Below are positions 9,149 to 21,889 of a stretch of 64,000 bases of DNA, piece after piece (position 1 is the stretch's first letter; each line of letters opens with the position of its first letter). The translations under genes and the position numbers were made by a program. This DNA comes from Caprimulgus europaeus. Lineage: Eukaryota; Chordata; Aves; Caprimulgiformes; Caprimulgidae. Location: NCBI GenBank assembly GCA_907165065.1, contig OU015533.1:24258578-24322577 (forward strand), written 5' to 3'. The notes under the pieces are model-generated. The model ran no database searches. It worked only from the letters and a program-made list of their open reading frames with translations, and was not told where the DNA came from.

Positions 9149-12100
9149 TAGGCCGCCTGGCAGCGCAGCTCCACGTACGCAGCGCTCGCTCGCTCAGCTC
9201 CGACTCTCCCCTCTGCCTCAGAGCGTCATAGAAGTATAGGGCCAGTCTCGGGCCGTCTACCTGCCTGTTCAGTCATGATTCTCCTTGAAATGCCACTCGA
9301 GAGTGCTGAAGGATACGAACCCGAAGTGTCCCCGAGTCACGCTGGCCCTGCAGCAACGTCCTTTCCCGTGGTCCTCAGGATGAGGTCCCGCGGTGCTCGC
9401 TTTGCGAGGTTAATGATTACGCCGTGTCTTCTGGAGCTGACTGTGTACACAGACAGGTTTTAATTTAAACAGTAAAGCGTTACTCCGGTCGCAAAGCTGT
9501 TCGGCCGATGTTTCATGTTAGGTCGCAACTACAGCAGGTCGGCCAGCACTCCCCAGGCCAGGGTTCCCGAGGTCCCCGCGCTGCTTCCGAGTGGATCTAG
9601 GAGTCAGGGAGCGGCCAGCAGCAGCCCGTGACCCGAGGGCTCAAGTTCAACGCCAGCAGCGCCCAGCCGCCCGTGAGCGCTGCACCGAGGCCACTCAGGG
9701 AGTCTTGAGAAAACTTTCTCCTACTCGAAAAGGACTTTTTTAAGGCTGAAGTAAATAAAGAGATGAGAAGTCGTGGCACAGATCCGGAGGAAAAAATATA
9801 GTTTAACAATTTTCCCCGCGCTACTGTTAAATCTTTTTATTATCATAACTGACGATTTTTATTTTTTTTCCTAAGGGGTAGGGGAAAGTGAAAGTTTTCT
9901 GTTCTGTTCTTTTTAGCTACTAAAAGTTCACGCAAGTTGAAAGGTAACAACGAAAGGCAGTGGGCATGGTGGAAGGTTTGGGGGAAGTATGAATCTATTG
10001 TTTATCTCTTCGTTTGCTCTCACCGTTTGTTCTGGACGACCTTTTTTTCTTTTTTTTCTTTTTTTTTCCTATGTCAAACATTAACAACAGAAGCAATTTC
10101 CTAAAGACACGGTTAGCATCGGCAATTTCTATCGAGCGAAGTGATTAAAAAATTGGGTTAGAAGCCTGTGCTAAAGGCACGGAGTCATAACTGTGTTAAA
10201 TCATGGCAAATATTTTTGAGGAAATGAGATAATTTCAGGCGAAAAAAAAAAAAATCACCTTTTTTTTTTTGGTGGGGGGAGGAGAACTCAGCCACGCTCT
10301 GCAGCAATGCTATCTAGCCTGTGTGTTACGCGGATTCCAGTGCAATGTGTAAATGGGAAACGCAGTGCGGCTCCGCGGGGCGCTGGGCACCCGCGGAGCC
10401 GCCGCCGGGGAAAAGCAAGAGATGTCCTGCTGGCAGAGGCCCAGTAAGAGTGGCAAGTCCCCCTGCCTGCCGAGGAGAGAAGTCTCGGTGGGGACCGTCC
10501 TTCCCGGGCAGGGGAGGCAGACGGCTGCTCGGGGCCCACAGCACGGCGCCCTGCAAAGTCCCCGGGGTCGGGAGTGTGGGACTCGTCCTGCCACTAGTAA
10601 ACTGGGTGGATGCTCTCAGAGATCCGACTTTGGCTCATGAGATCATTATTTTGATTCGTGTGAGTTATACCCTGCAGTGCAAGGTGGTGCTGTTTTCTAC
10701 ACCCTCCACAAAACGGCTCATTATAGAAGTGAAGTTGTTGGTCATAAACCTGCCCAAAGACACAGTTTTCTGGGACACCGAGGGGCTCTCTCTGGAGCAG
10801 AGGTCTCAGCAGGGATGAGGTCCTCTGTGGGCCTCGCTGCGGCTGCACCATGGTTTGCTTTGGTGTAGTGGAGCTCAGAAAGCTCCAAAACGCTCTTCTT
10901 TAGGTGCTCCTTTCTTTCGGCAGGCTTATTCAAAATGTCTTGTCTAGAGAGAAAATTTAAACTCACTTATTCCACAAAGAAACAGCGGGAGATAGGAGTA
11001 CAAACGGAAAGATGTCCGGAGAAATGGAGTCTGTCGTTTCTCGGGATTTCAGTGTGTTAGCAATGTTTTCGCTAGAAAGCTGCGACATAAAAGGATGACA
11101 AACTTGCGCCTCGACAAAGCCTCCTCCTAATTATGTAGGGTTTCATGTCCTGAGAGTAAATAGATTCTGCTTATAATGGAGCGAAATACGTAATCACGTC
11201 TGGCTCAATTCTTAGCTGATTATGAAAGATTAATAGCAATTAAATGGTTAGCGCTAATGAACGTCAATTCGTGTTTGCCATCCGGTTGTTGCTGTGAGTA
11301 CTGGCACCGGCTTGTCATTCCTCACCCTGCTTCCAGAAACTGCCAATCATTACCAGACCGGCTGCACAGAGGGGCTGTGGGATGGGAGGCTGCCACGCGA
11401 CCTGCCGCGCTCCCGTTCGGCCCCTCCGCGCCCGCGGAAGCCCGGCAGCCCGCGGGGGCCCGGCACCGCCTGCCCTGCCTGCTCAGCCAGGGCACCCCCA
11501 GCCCCGAAATCCTGTCAGCGCTGAGTTTCACCGTCATGGCGGCTGTCTCTCTTCTCTCCTGGGCCTGAGCCACCATCGGGACAGCAGACATGGCCCCATC
11601 TAGAAGCTTTCCAGCGGGCGCGGATTTTCCCTGCCCTTCCCTGCGGAGCCACCGCCTTTCCCAGCAACTTGTTGCCCTTCGTGCCCGAGAGAGGATTAAG
11701 TGTCTGCAATACGCAACCGCGGAGCGACAGGAACCAGTCCAAAGGGACAGGGGCTGGGACTCGTCTTCGGAACTCGCTCCATTTCCAGCTCTTCGCGCTC
11801 CTGCAATTTCCATCCCGGCTCAGCGGGAGGGTCGGGAGAGACGACAGAAGGATTGCCACAGTCTTGGGAAGTCACCCCGAGAACAGCCGTCAGCATAGGC
11901 AAACGCTGCGTTTTAACTAGGCTGCCTTACCACGACATGAACTGACACTGCAAGGGGGAAAAAAGCCACATCTAATGAGTGCCAGGTTTAGCATCTCGCG
12001 CTGAGCACTTTTCCTGGCTGGTAGCAATATCTGCTGGGGCTAAGGAGAGGGTCTCGAGATCGACAACTCAGTGAAGCCAGGGGACCCCTTCTTCCCTGTA

Positions 12101-12620
12101 ACAAAGCCTTTCTCCTCCATATATCGCCGGGAAGGAGGGAGGTGGGGAGGATGGGATACAAAGACCGTGACAGGCTTTTCCCCCTGCCGCAGACACAACA
12201 ACGAGGTGGCGAAGGACTCGCCGGGTATCCGGTCAGACCCCTGTCCGCGGCTTCAAAAGGAACAGCGGAGGACCAAGGACCTCCGCTGGCCCTTTTGAAG
12301 CTGCGGGCAGGAGGAAGGCGGGGGGTGAAAGCGACGAGGGCGAGGCTGGCCCGGAGGGGCATCACCGCCGCCCGCCCGCCCAACCCCTCACTAGCTCCGG
12401 GCCCGCGGCGGGGCGGGAGCGCAGCGGCGGGGCGGGGGTGGGAAAGGGAGGGGGGACGCCGGTGGTGCGAAGCGGGGGCTGCGAGGCGAAAGGGGCAGTG
12501 CGGACAGCGGGAGGGTCACATGTTTCGACGGCAGCCTATGAGCAGCCCCCCGGGCTGCGGCAAACTAATCTGGAGCCGGCCGCCCTCACCCCCGTCCCCC
12601 CTCCCAACCTGGACTTCGTT
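9149..12620. other. Evx2-Hoxd13 spacer, right part
   Basis: No coding exon is recognised. AT-rich parts (9780-10290, 10900-11260) alternate with GC-rich parts (10360-10600, 11380-11520, 12180-12620). The last leads into the Hoxd13 promoter. Homeodomain-type TAAT/ATTA cores are frequent at 11120-11260. Open frames of 160-165 codons here are GC-driven and lack splice or family support. Confidence 0.6.
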
Positions 12621-12628
12621 TTTATAAA
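12621..12628 (+). promoter_or_regulatory. Candidate Hoxd13 TATA-like element
   Basis: TTTATAAA lies about 95 bp upstream of the chosen Hoxd13 start codon, inside GC-rich sequence. The spacing would leave a short 5' UTR, as expected for this gene. TTTATAA is also a typical posterior HOX/CDX binding core, so either role is possible. Confidence 0.45.
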
Positions 12629-12722
12629 CGTACCGCCAGGATCCAACCTGTTGGAGGCAAATAACCATTTGCATCATGCCCGGCCGGGGAGCGAGCCGCC
12701 GCCGCCCGCGATGTGCAAGGCC

Positions 12723-13404
12723 ATGAGCAAAACAGCGAGCTGGGAGATGGACGGACTGCGCGGCGACAGCAGCGGCAGCGGCGGTGGCGGTGGCGGAGCC
12801 CCCGGGCAGTGCCGTAATTTTCTCTCCTCGCCCGTTTTCGGGTCGGCGCACACTGGCCGAGCGGCCGCCGCCGCCGCTGCCGCCGCCTCGGGCTTCGCCT
12901 ACGCCGGCGGAGGGGAGCGCTCGGGGGCGGCGGCGAGGCCCGACCCGCCGGCCAAGGACTGCCCGGGCTCTACCGCGCCGGCCGCCGCCCCCGCGCTCGG
13001 CTATGGGTATCACTTTGGCAATGGATACTATAGCTGCCGGATGTCCCACGGGGTTGGGATCCAGCAAAACGCCCTGAAGTCTGCCCCCCACGCCTCCATT
13101 GGCGGCTTTCCTGTGGAAAAGTACATGGACGTCTCCAGTCTGACCAGCACGAGTGTCCCCGCCAATGAAGTCTCCTCCAGGGCGAAGGAAGTGTCCTTCT
13201 ACCAGGGCTATACAACCCCCTACCAGCACGTTCCTGGGTACATAGACATGGTCTCAACGTTTGGCTCTGGGGAACCGAGACACGAAACATACATATCAAT
13301 GGAGGGCTATCAGTCTTGGACTCTGGCTAATGGCTGGAATAGTCAGGTTTACTGTGCCAAAGATCAGACACAGAGCTCACACTTTTGGAAATCGTCCTTT
13401 CCAG
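12723..13404 (+). CDS. HOXD13: Homeobox D13, exon 1
   Basis: N-terminal exon of Hoxd13, the most posterior HoxD transcription factor, which drives digit, genital and hindgut/cloacal patterning. The start chosen is [15 protein letters not shown], because mammalian Hoxd13 starts with the equivalent MSRAGSWDMDGL; an in-frame ATG at 12711 and the inner MDGL at 12747 are alternatives. After a Gly-rich stretch there is a 9-residue alanine tract (human has 15), then an Ala/Pro-rich segment, and from [18 protein letters not shown] on a highly conserved block ending in HFWKSSFPG. Expansion of the human alanine tract causes synpolydactyly. The donor is GTACGA at 13405, in phase 1. The total protein is 310 residues. 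Confidence 0.97.
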
Positions 13405-14148
13405 GTACGAGAGGGGGAGAAATGGTCTGAGCTGAACCCCCCCGCGCCTACTCCGCCTGCCCATCCCCTCCCCCGCCCCCCGGGCCGCAAGGGCGGCCTG
13501 CCGAGGTGGACACGCTGCACAGACACGCACAGGGAGGAGAGCGAGGGGGGGACAGTGGATTTCCCTTTTTCCTCCCCCACCCCAGCGGAAACCTCACCCT
13601 CTGTTTTCCACCCCGCGGGACGGACCCCAGAGCCCCCTCGCCACCAGCGCCAGGGCCCCGGACCCCCGTCCCGCGGACGCCGAGGAGGCCTCGGGCTCCT
13701 TCTGCTTCTTCTCTCGGTGGCTGGGTTCGTGTTCGCGTTTGCACTTTGCAGAACGACGGCTCGAAGCCTTGCTCTCTTCTGCCTCTCCGGCTGGCGATTG
13801 ACCCGGCCCCGGAGCACTTAAGACACTGCGAGCAGTGCGGCCATCCAGGCACAAACCACATGCAAACAAACCCGGGGAACACACACCAAAGCCATTTCTG
13901 TGTGTGCGCTGCCCCGGCCCCCCAGCCAATGCCCCCGCCGTCCTGCCTGCTCGCTAGCCATGCATGCCTGAAAAGTGATGACAGTCCATCAAGGTTTTGG
14001 TGTTTTACTAACGCAAATAATGTGGCAGTGCAAATAATAATAAACTGTAAACAACACGGCATTATTTATTTGCCCGTGAAAAAGCAGTGCCCGACAAGTA
14101 TCGGTTAAGTTTTATACGTCTGTAATAAAATTCTAATTTTTCACATAA

Positions 14149-14415
<267 letters not shown>

Positions 14416-15480
14416 TCTATTAGTTGTGGACAGTGATGGATATATAAACTCAATTTACGACCAGCTAAAGACTTTTGGAAAGACTTGAAAATATATTTAA
14501 TTTCTTTTTCCTCCTTCCAGCGGTGGCGAAATTTCGCGAATTGTTTTCCATGAAAGTCAGCGTTTTTCACTCAGTGCAAGGGAGTGCTGACAAACCTTGA
14601 ATTATAATTCTGTTTCTTCCTCTTGAAAATAATAATTATATTAATATTAATTATATTTTCTGTTCTTCCCTCTAGGCCAGTATAAACGAATTTAAATATG
14701 TTGAACGGTTACAGTTATAACTTTTTCAACTGCTTAACTCTTTGGGGGGTTCTCTGTATTTTTTTTTTATCTGAACAACAACCAGTGCCAAAAAGTGTCA
14801 GTTTTGATTTGGTATCGTAAACTTCAAATCACATGAGTGAAAAAAAAAAAATTAATCGGAAAATGCAAGAAAGCCGAAGTTCGGACCCGTGGCAGCACCC
14901 GGCTGCTGGCAAAACCCGCCGAGCCCAACAGGACCCGGAGAGAATTGTGAATTGCGTGGAGGCGTAATGTGTGCAGCTGGATTTTTAATTGCTTTTTCAA
15001 GGGAGGGAGAACCTCTCCGCGCTCCTCGCTCCGCAGGTTTGGGCTTGGGTTTTTTGTTTTGGTTTGGCTTTTCTTTTTTCTTTTTTTCTTTTCTCTTCCC
15101 CCCCATCCCCCTGCGGTTTCGTTTTCAGTGGTAAAATTTCGCATACGCCGGTTCAGAAAGGAAACGCCGGTTCCCGCGAAGGAGATTTCGGGGGCCGGTC
15201 GGGCGCTCCCGGCTGCGGGGCTGGGTGCTTCTCGGAGGAGCAGGTCGGGCACCTCGGAGCCGCGCTGCCAGTGGGACTGATGGACTGGTTGGTTCTGCAG
15301 CCCGGGGAAGAGGCTGCCGCTGCAGAGGTGTGTATAAACCTACGCAGAGTTGGGGTGAAATGCCCGCTTCTAGCCTGTTTGTCCGGACAAGTGCAGGACT
15401 CCTCTTCCTCCCGCCACGGCGCTTAAAAAAACCCTCCTGGTAGGAGGAGTGAAGTTCACTGCTAACTTTTAATTTACAAA

Positions 15481-15512
15481 AATAAACGGGTGTTAATGAC
15501 AGAAGCAATAAA
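15481..15512 (+). terminator. Candidate Hoxd13 polyadenylation signals
   Basis: AATAAA occurs at 15481-15486 and 15507-15512, about 1.1 kb after the Hoxd13 stop. Another lies at 15916-15921. Which one is used cannot be told from sequence alone. Confidence 0.45.
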
Positions 15513-17448
15513 TAAGGGATTTCAAAAGATGCCGTAATTTATATAGGCCACAAGGCTAGGATTTTGTCAAATTTTTAATTATTTTAAACCTAGTGTGCAT
15601 GTTATGATATACACAGGGTGATCAGACACGCTAGTCAACTACTAGGAGAGAGAAGCCTTATCCTCTCTGTTAATGTGCCTCGTCTAATTATTAAAATGTG
15701 TGTGTTTCGAACTAGTATTATTTATTATAATATACTATTGCTCTAAACACTTTGATTACCAGTGTATGTGGGTAAGACATACGGTAACACTATTTCTCCA
15801 TAAACCATATATTTTTCTTTTCTTGCCTTAAAGCCTACTTTTACTTTGTGCTGGAAATATGGGCTGAACTTCCAAGCTGTTAACGATGTTGCCAAATTGT
15901 TCCTGAACCGTCTTTAATAAAACGATTTCTCTTCCATATATATAAAAAGAGAGGAAGAAACTCGCTTTCTTTTTCCAGCAGGGCGTTTCGCGGGCTCCAG
16001 GCTTGCCTGGGATCTTCCCAGGGACGCTTTAGGACGCGGTTCTTGGGAAAAGAGAGGCAGCTATGATGCGAGGCACGCTAAAGAAGGGAAAGGGCATCCG
16101 AGACCACCTTGCTGCTGGAGAAGGGGCTTTTTGCAAGGAAGAAAAGCTGCTGGGGAGAAATAACCGGGGTGGGAGGCAGAAGAGAGTCTATCTGGCCCCT
16201 CTCGAGCCGGCGCCTGGCTCCGCCTGCCCAGTGCCCGAGGGCGGCCCCGTGCCCCTTTGCTTTCCCCTCCCAGGCCTGCCCCGGCACTTGCCAGTGTCCC
16301 GGCGGGGGCTCTGCGGCGGCGGCGGAGGAGGCCGGCCCCGGGCGGCTCCCCTCCTTTCGCCCCGCAACCGGCTGGCTCCAGCCTGGAGTTATCTTCCGCC
16401 TTCTCCGCCTTCTTCCTTCCCCTTTCTCTTCCGCTTGCACGTTCACTGCTTTTGAGGCATTTATTTGCCCCGAACGGACGAAAAAAATCAATTTCTTAGC
16501 ATTTCAGATTTTGTCGCAAACTGTGTTTTTGTTTAATTCTGGGAAAATAGTAGAGCTGTGGGGCACTTCATTTAAGTACCTGGAACAGCCTTCTCTGCTG
16601 ATGAAGCCTCATTTTCTCTGAATATTTTAAATTATCTTCCTTCCCTCCCTCCCCTCGCCTTGTGACATCGGACCCCCCCCAACCACACATACTTCGATCT
16701 TATTAATTCCGGAGAAGTTTTCCCGCCCCCGCAGCCGGGCACTGCCAGAGCTGTCGTGCCTCCCTGCCGCGGAGCCGTCGCAGACTGTTCCCTCCCTCCT
16801 TCCAGGCTTAACCTTTGGCTTTGGCCGTCTCCGAGCTCTCAGAAGACGCAGCTTTGCCACGGCCAAATCTCCCGTCCCAGGGCGGGAGGAAACCCGAAGT
16901 AGCTGGCAAATCGGTCCCAGGTGGAAAGGAGTTGCCTTTTAATTTCGTGACAATGTGCAGAAACATGAAGAAAACAGCCGGGAGGAAGGAGAGGCCAGGG
17001 CTGCGGGCAGGAGCGCATCACCTCATCCACCTACCCGTGCAGATTAAAAGGATCTCCTGAGCCCAAATCTGAGGCATTTGTCAGGCTTTATAAAAATCCC
17101 CATGCCCACAGCCTGAGCCCTTCCCAGGACGCAGGGACCCGGTCGGGCCTCTGTGCTCCCCACTCCGCTCTCCCCCGCCGCGGCCCAGATCCGGGCTGCT
17201 GCCTCCCCCGCGCAGCCCCAGCTGCACCCCGGCATCAGCCGGCCGTGTTTAGGGAAAAGGGCATAACGGTTCGCCTGAAATATAGCGCTCATTATTACAG
17301 ATAATTAATATGTACCTCGACAAAGTGAATTGCAAATGCGCAGTGGCACAATGATGCATTGCAGGCCGGCCGGCTCGCCTGCGCCGCAGCTACCACGGAG
17401 CTCGGCTCCTGTCGGGCAGCTCCATTTCCAGCCATGTCTGAGGCAATC

Positions 17449-17462
17449 CTGCCATCTCCTGG
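17449..17462 (-). promoter_or_regulatory. CTCF-like motif, minus orientation
   Basis: CTGCCATCTCCTGG matches the reverse complement of the CTCF core at 13 of 14 positions. It lies between Hoxd13 and Hoxd12 and points left, toward Evx2. Motif evidence only. Confidence 0.55.
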
Positions 17463-18969
17463 ACAATCCCCGGCATAGGCAGAGGAAGCTTCCACCTCGC
17501 CTCGGGAGCTGCGTTTCCGACTTATAAATGAGCGAGGCAGACTACCCGGTCACACGCAGAGCAGCCTTCGTCTGTAAACTGGAAGAATATGCCAGTGAAA
17601 TTAGCGCGTGTGGTCAGCTCGGATGCTGAGGCCGATTCGGTTGCCTGTTTAAAAACATAACCAAAACAAAACAAAAAAGGAGAGCGGAAAGGAGCGTGTG
17701 AAAGCAGCCCTCCGGGTCCCTCTGTTCCTCAGCAGTGATATTTCCTGTGCAGACACAGACGGAGGGACACCCGCGGCATGAAATCGCCGCCCCCCGAACC
17801 AGAAGCCGGCTGTGGCTGGAAAAGCCAGCCCAAGTCCGGCCTCGGCTCTCCGCACCGCGGCAGCGGCCGGCGGGGGGAACAAGATGTTTCTGTCAGGTCT
17901 TTTCCCTGCAGATTTAAACATAAACACGGCTTTCCGCAGCTGTGAGTGTCTCCAGCTACTTGAGATTTTGCTTTTTTTTTCTTTTTTTTTTTTCGGTATT
18001 AATTAGCAATTACAGATGAGTTGAGCATTAATTGAAAGCTCTGTTTTCTCTAACCCCATAAAAGTTAGTTTGAAGTGTCACCTTTCTTTCCGGTAACTGG
18101 GAACTCACATCCATTCCTTGTGTTTACTGCGGGTAAAAATATAGTCTTTGAACATAAATTGTTCCTTCTGTCTTCCGAGAACCGAAAATCAGAGTCAGCT
18201 TTTTTCGTAAAAGGCGATTATAAAAGAAACTTATATCCATCCTCTTGGGGAGGGAAAAAAAAAAAAAAAAAAAAGCAGAAAACAAGTAAGCTAATAAGAG
18301 GGAGATTCAATTGGTAGACATAACTCAAACAATAAAAATTAAAGGCAGTGGTCAGTAATATCCTCCAGCGGTGCTTGTGTGGTCCTGTGTGGTCTAGGAG
18401 AGAGCAGTCATTTAAAGATTTCTTCCAGGGCCATTAAATTGCTGCAGAATTTACCTCAATTTCCCATTAAACCGAAAGATGAACTCGAATAGGAAAATGT
18501 TAAGAGGGGTAGCGTCTCTAACCTCGGCATAGAAATAAAAGCAAGATTAAACCTATGATTAACAGGATAATAACATGGAAAAGTCACTTTACCTGTTAAC
18601 TAGGTTCAAGTTTTTAATCGAACTAATGAAAGTGGTGAAGTCGTGGCATTAAGGCAACTGCTTGAAGCTGGGCTCGCTAAGACTGCGGGAGATCCTCTTG
18701 GAAAAGAGGCCGAGGACAGAAGCCCCCGGTCCAGGTGGCGTATGGGCCTCCAGAGTCTCTCGCGGGCCTTGGGGCGGCGGAGCCGAGAGCGCGCTGCGAG
18801 CGTGGTGCCACCGCCACCGCCGAGCTCGGCCGGGCTCGGGAGTGGGATGCTCTTCCCTCAGACTGCCAGCCGCTTGGCCCATTGCGGGTTCCTTGGGGTG
18901 CAACACACGGGGTCTCGGCTTGCCTGCGTGGGAAGTACGCTGTCTCCTGTACGGTTTGGGAAAGGACAC

Positions 18970-18990
18970 GAGCATCCTGTGAGGATGCTC
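18970..18990. repeat. Perfect short inverted repeat (9 bp arms, GTG loop)
   Basis: GAGCATCCT and AGGATGCTC flank a GTG loop. The arms are exact complements. No terminator or RNA gene context is visible, and the arms are too short for a microRNA precursor. Confidence 0.7.
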
Positions 18991-19940
18991 TCAGATATGA
19001 TTTTATTCACACTCGCTCGGATGCTACAGGGAAAATGGGAACGATAACGGCATGGTCTCTCAAAAATGTGAAAATATGTATAACTCCCAAAATAACACTG
19101 TAAGAGATAATTTTCCTGTCAGGGGAGAAAATTCCTCATAACGCTACTTGGGAGATAGCAGCGGGGTACCCAGCTGAGGCTGACTCTCCTCTGCCCACCG
19201 CTACACTCGCGTCCTCTCTGCTGCAGTGCAGACCCCGGCATTTTCTTTCTGCAATCTTTCGAATTTTTGTATTATTATTTACTTTTTGTCTCTGTGAAGT
19301 GCTCCATTAATTCTGTGTTGGTGCTGTTGTTATTCTCTTTTTGTTTGATTGTATTTTAAAGACAAAATAATCCCCGAGTTTTTAGAAGCGTTGTTTAAAA
19401 ACTTGTCTTCGCTTCAGAGTGAGGATGAAAGGGAAAAGTGGTATAGAGGGCAGACTTGCGGACCTAAGAGAATACTGGTTATTAGTGTACCAGAATGACG
19501 ATCTTGGTAATATCTGATCAATTAAGATTTTAATTGCAAGCATATGCAGATGCTTATTATGTCGCTCGCAGTTAAACGCGTATATAGAACAGGCAAAATA
19601 CGTGTTCTGGGCACACACAGGCATAAGGTGTAGTCGTCTGTGCAGGGGCAGAAATGTGTGTGTATGCACATGTATGCACAAACGTATGTGTGCCCTTCAC
19701 TATCACATCTCTTTCCCCTTGTTGGGAAGGAGCCATCGTAGGTTACTCCCACCCCGCCGTGCAAGCTGTTACTGTGGGGATACTTTTCGCCCCGGCGCAG
19801 GGCGGCTGGCCCTGCGGGGTTGCCAGCCGGGGGTCTCCGCCGGGCCGGGGGCTGCGCTGTCCTCTCGGCAGCTCCGCAGATGTTTTCTTTCCCCTCATCT
19901 TTCCCCTAGCGCCGCAGTTTTGCCGGCCAGACCCAGCCAC

Positions 19941-20146
19941 TTTTATAGAAGCAGAGACCATGTTTCCCCCTCCCCCTTGCGAGCTCGGTATTTTCATATT
20001 TCAAGTAGTATCATAAGACTTTTTTAAAGGGGGGAAAAAAAGGGGAAGAAAAAAAAAAAAAAAAAGGGGCGCTCTGTGGCTCGGTGGCTGGAGGCGGTGC
20101 TGAAATTACCGGCTTTGAAGAACCTGTCTGCAAAGTTTCGTCCAAT
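19941..20146 (+). promoter_or_regulatory. Candidate Hoxd12 promoter elements
   Basis: A TATA-like TTTTATAGAA is at 19941-19950 and a CCAAT box at 20142-20146, 75-280 bp upstream of the Hoxd12 start codon. They could belong to alternative starts; neither is proven. Confidence 0.3.
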
Positions 20147-20220
20147 CGTTTCAGGCTTTCCGCTTATTCCCTGTTGTAACTAAATACTGCTGTAAGAACA
20201 GCTGAAGTCCTTTGTTGGAA

Positions 20221-20782
20221 ATGTGTGATCGCAGTCTCTACAGATCTGGCTACGTTGGTTCTCTCCTGAATTTGCAATCTCCAGATTCCTTTTATTTTCC
20301 TAATTTGCGGGCTAATGGCAGTCAATTGGCGGCTCTGCCCACCATTTCCTACCCCCGGAGCTCGATCCCCTGGACTTGCTCAAGTTCGTGCGCAGCCCAG
20401 CCGCAGAGCCACGCGTTCAGCGGCGCGGCGCAGCCTTACCTCCCCGGCTCCGTTCCAATCAACATCAGCTCCAACGGCAACAAAGAGTGCCTGGAAGACA
20501 ACAATAAATATTACGCCCACGATGCGAGCTCCAAACAAGAGGAGAGATGCCGACAGAGGCAATCTTTTGCAAATGACCCAACTGTTACTCACGCAGCCAA
20601 CCTAAAGCCCGTAAAGTATGATCACTCGAGCCTGCAGAGAAGTTTGCATGGCTCGACTGCTCTTTTTGAAGTGAATTCCTGCACTTCCAGTTTAAAGGAG
20701 GACATCAAGAATTCCGTCAACTTGAACCTGACAGTTCAGCCCGCAGCAGTCCAGTCATGCCTCAGACCTTCAGTGCAGGATG
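20221..20782 (+). CDS. HOXD12: Homeobox D12, exon 1
   Basis: N-terminal exon of Hoxd12, a posterior Hox transcription factor acting in limb and genital bud patterning together with Hoxd11 and Hoxd13. The ATG at 20221 gives MCDRSLYRSGYVGSLLNLQSP, the conserved group-12 N-terminus. The middle of the exon (Ser, Asn and Gln-rich) is the least conserved Hox segment in the window and differs clearly from mammals, while NLNLTVQPAAVQSCLRPS near the end is conserved. It ends in phase 1 at donor GTATGC (20783). The full protein is 266 residues. An intact Hoxd12 argues against a frog, where I recall this gene being degenerate. Confidence 0.97.
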
Positions 20783-21105
20783 GTATGCCTTAAATATCTC
20801 GCTTTAGTTAGAGGCGACCTAGCGATACTTGCTTTCTAAAAGATGCCTGTAATTGCTTTGTAACCCCCCTGTAACCCATTCGGAGCGATAATCGCTTAAT
20901 CCGACTCGGAGGTAGATAGAAATTGTGCTGTCAGCTGTGTTTTGCCCAATTTGCCGACCTAGTTTAGCTCTGTTATCTTGCGGGGTTTTTTGTGAGGTTT
21001 TTGTTGTCGTTTGTTTGGTTTGTTTTTGTTTGTTTGTTTGTTTGTTTTCATATTATCTTTAATACCCAGACCTGATGCACTAAATTATCGACGTGTTTGT
21101 TATAG

Positions 21106-21344
21106 GTTTGCCTTGGTGCCCCACCCAGGGGAGATCAAGAAAGAAACGGAAACCTTACACAAAACAACAAATTGCTGAATTGGAAAACGAGTTTCTCCTC
21201 AATGAGTTTATTAACCGACAGAAGAGGAAAGAACTATCAAACAGACTGAATTTAAGCGATCAGCAAGTTAAAATTTGGTTTCAGAACCGGCGGATGAAAA
21301 AGAAAAGAGTAGTAATGCGAGAGCAAGCGCTTTCTATGTACTAG
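21106..21344 (+). CDS. HOXD12: Homeobox D12, exon 2 (homeodomain)
   Basis: Homeobox exon after acceptor TTATAG. It joins as [12 protein letters not shown]; the LPW before the homeodomain is the remnant tryptophan motif seen in group 12. The homeodomain runs from about residue 198 ([20 protein letters not shown]) through [14 protein letters not shown], followed by the short tail [11 protein letters not shown]. The intron is only 323 bp (20783-21105) and holds a GTTT-rich simple stretch at 21010-21050. Confidence 0.98.
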
Positions 21345-21689
21345 AGCAGAGTCCGTCCGTTCCTGCATGAACTTGTGCCCGGAGTGTTCACCCCTAGAGT
21401 AGAGTGTATTCGCGAGGGAAGCGCGGGGAGTGCGGGTTTTTTTTGCAATTTAAACCAAGTTCTCGAAACGCGTAGGATCCCTGTGTAAATTGGCAAACGC
21501 TGAGTTCTTAGCCAAAATGATGAAGCAAGCTGGACCAGCACGGAAACCTGTATTATCAGCTTTTTACCTTTCTTTCTCAATTTATATAGATTTTCTCCTG
21601 CTTCTTACCCTTTCTTTCCCCGGAGAATGAGCGGTGCTAAACTAAAATCGATCTTTTTTTATCTGTATGTAAACATCATTTTGCAGCAA

Positions 21690-21695
21690 AATAAA
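21690..21695 (+). terminator. Candidate Hoxd12 polyadenylation signal
   Basis: AATAAA about 350 bp after the Hoxd12 stop codon is the first canonical hexamer downstream. Confidence 0.45.
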
Positions 21696-21889
21696 GGAAA
21701 AATGCCTAGTAAAGACGTCAGCTCTATGAGTCCCGGCTGCTCCCTTCATCTGCTGCCCTGCACGCCAGGGCGAGCTTGTGGAGCCGGCCTGTTTTGTGGT
21801 TTGAAGTAACCTGCTTTAGCAACGATGAGGGAAAGTGGTTAACAAATAAACCTTTTTCTTTCTTCCTTTTTTCTTTGTTTTTTCCCACC

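Larger units (their letters stand above)
12300..13720. promoter_or_regulatory. CpG-rich block over Hoxd13 promoter, exon 1 and start of intron
   Basis: Dense CpG and high GC extend from upstream of the TATA-like element through exon 1 into the intron. This is the usual promoter-associated CpG island of a posterior Hoxd gene. Confidence 0.6.
15513..20100. other. Hoxd13-Hoxd12 intergenic region
   Basis: No coding exon is recognised. The stretch 15520-15930 is AT-rich with many homeodomain cores. A mixed GC block lies at 16180-16440 and another at 17100-17480, the latter holding a CTCF-like motif at 17449. A perfect 9 bp inverted repeat with a 3-base loop sits at 18970-18990. The Hoxd12 promoter is probably in the last few hundred bases. 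Confidence 0.6.

Noticed and set aside
9226-9245. Resemblance of CATAGAAGTATAGG to the conserved end of a CR1 element
   Set aside because: Only a short, imperfect match with no further CR1 sequence next to it.
12516-13229. 237-codon minus-strand frame opposite Hoxd13 exon 1
   Set aside because: Antisense shadow of a GC-rich coding exon, without family features.
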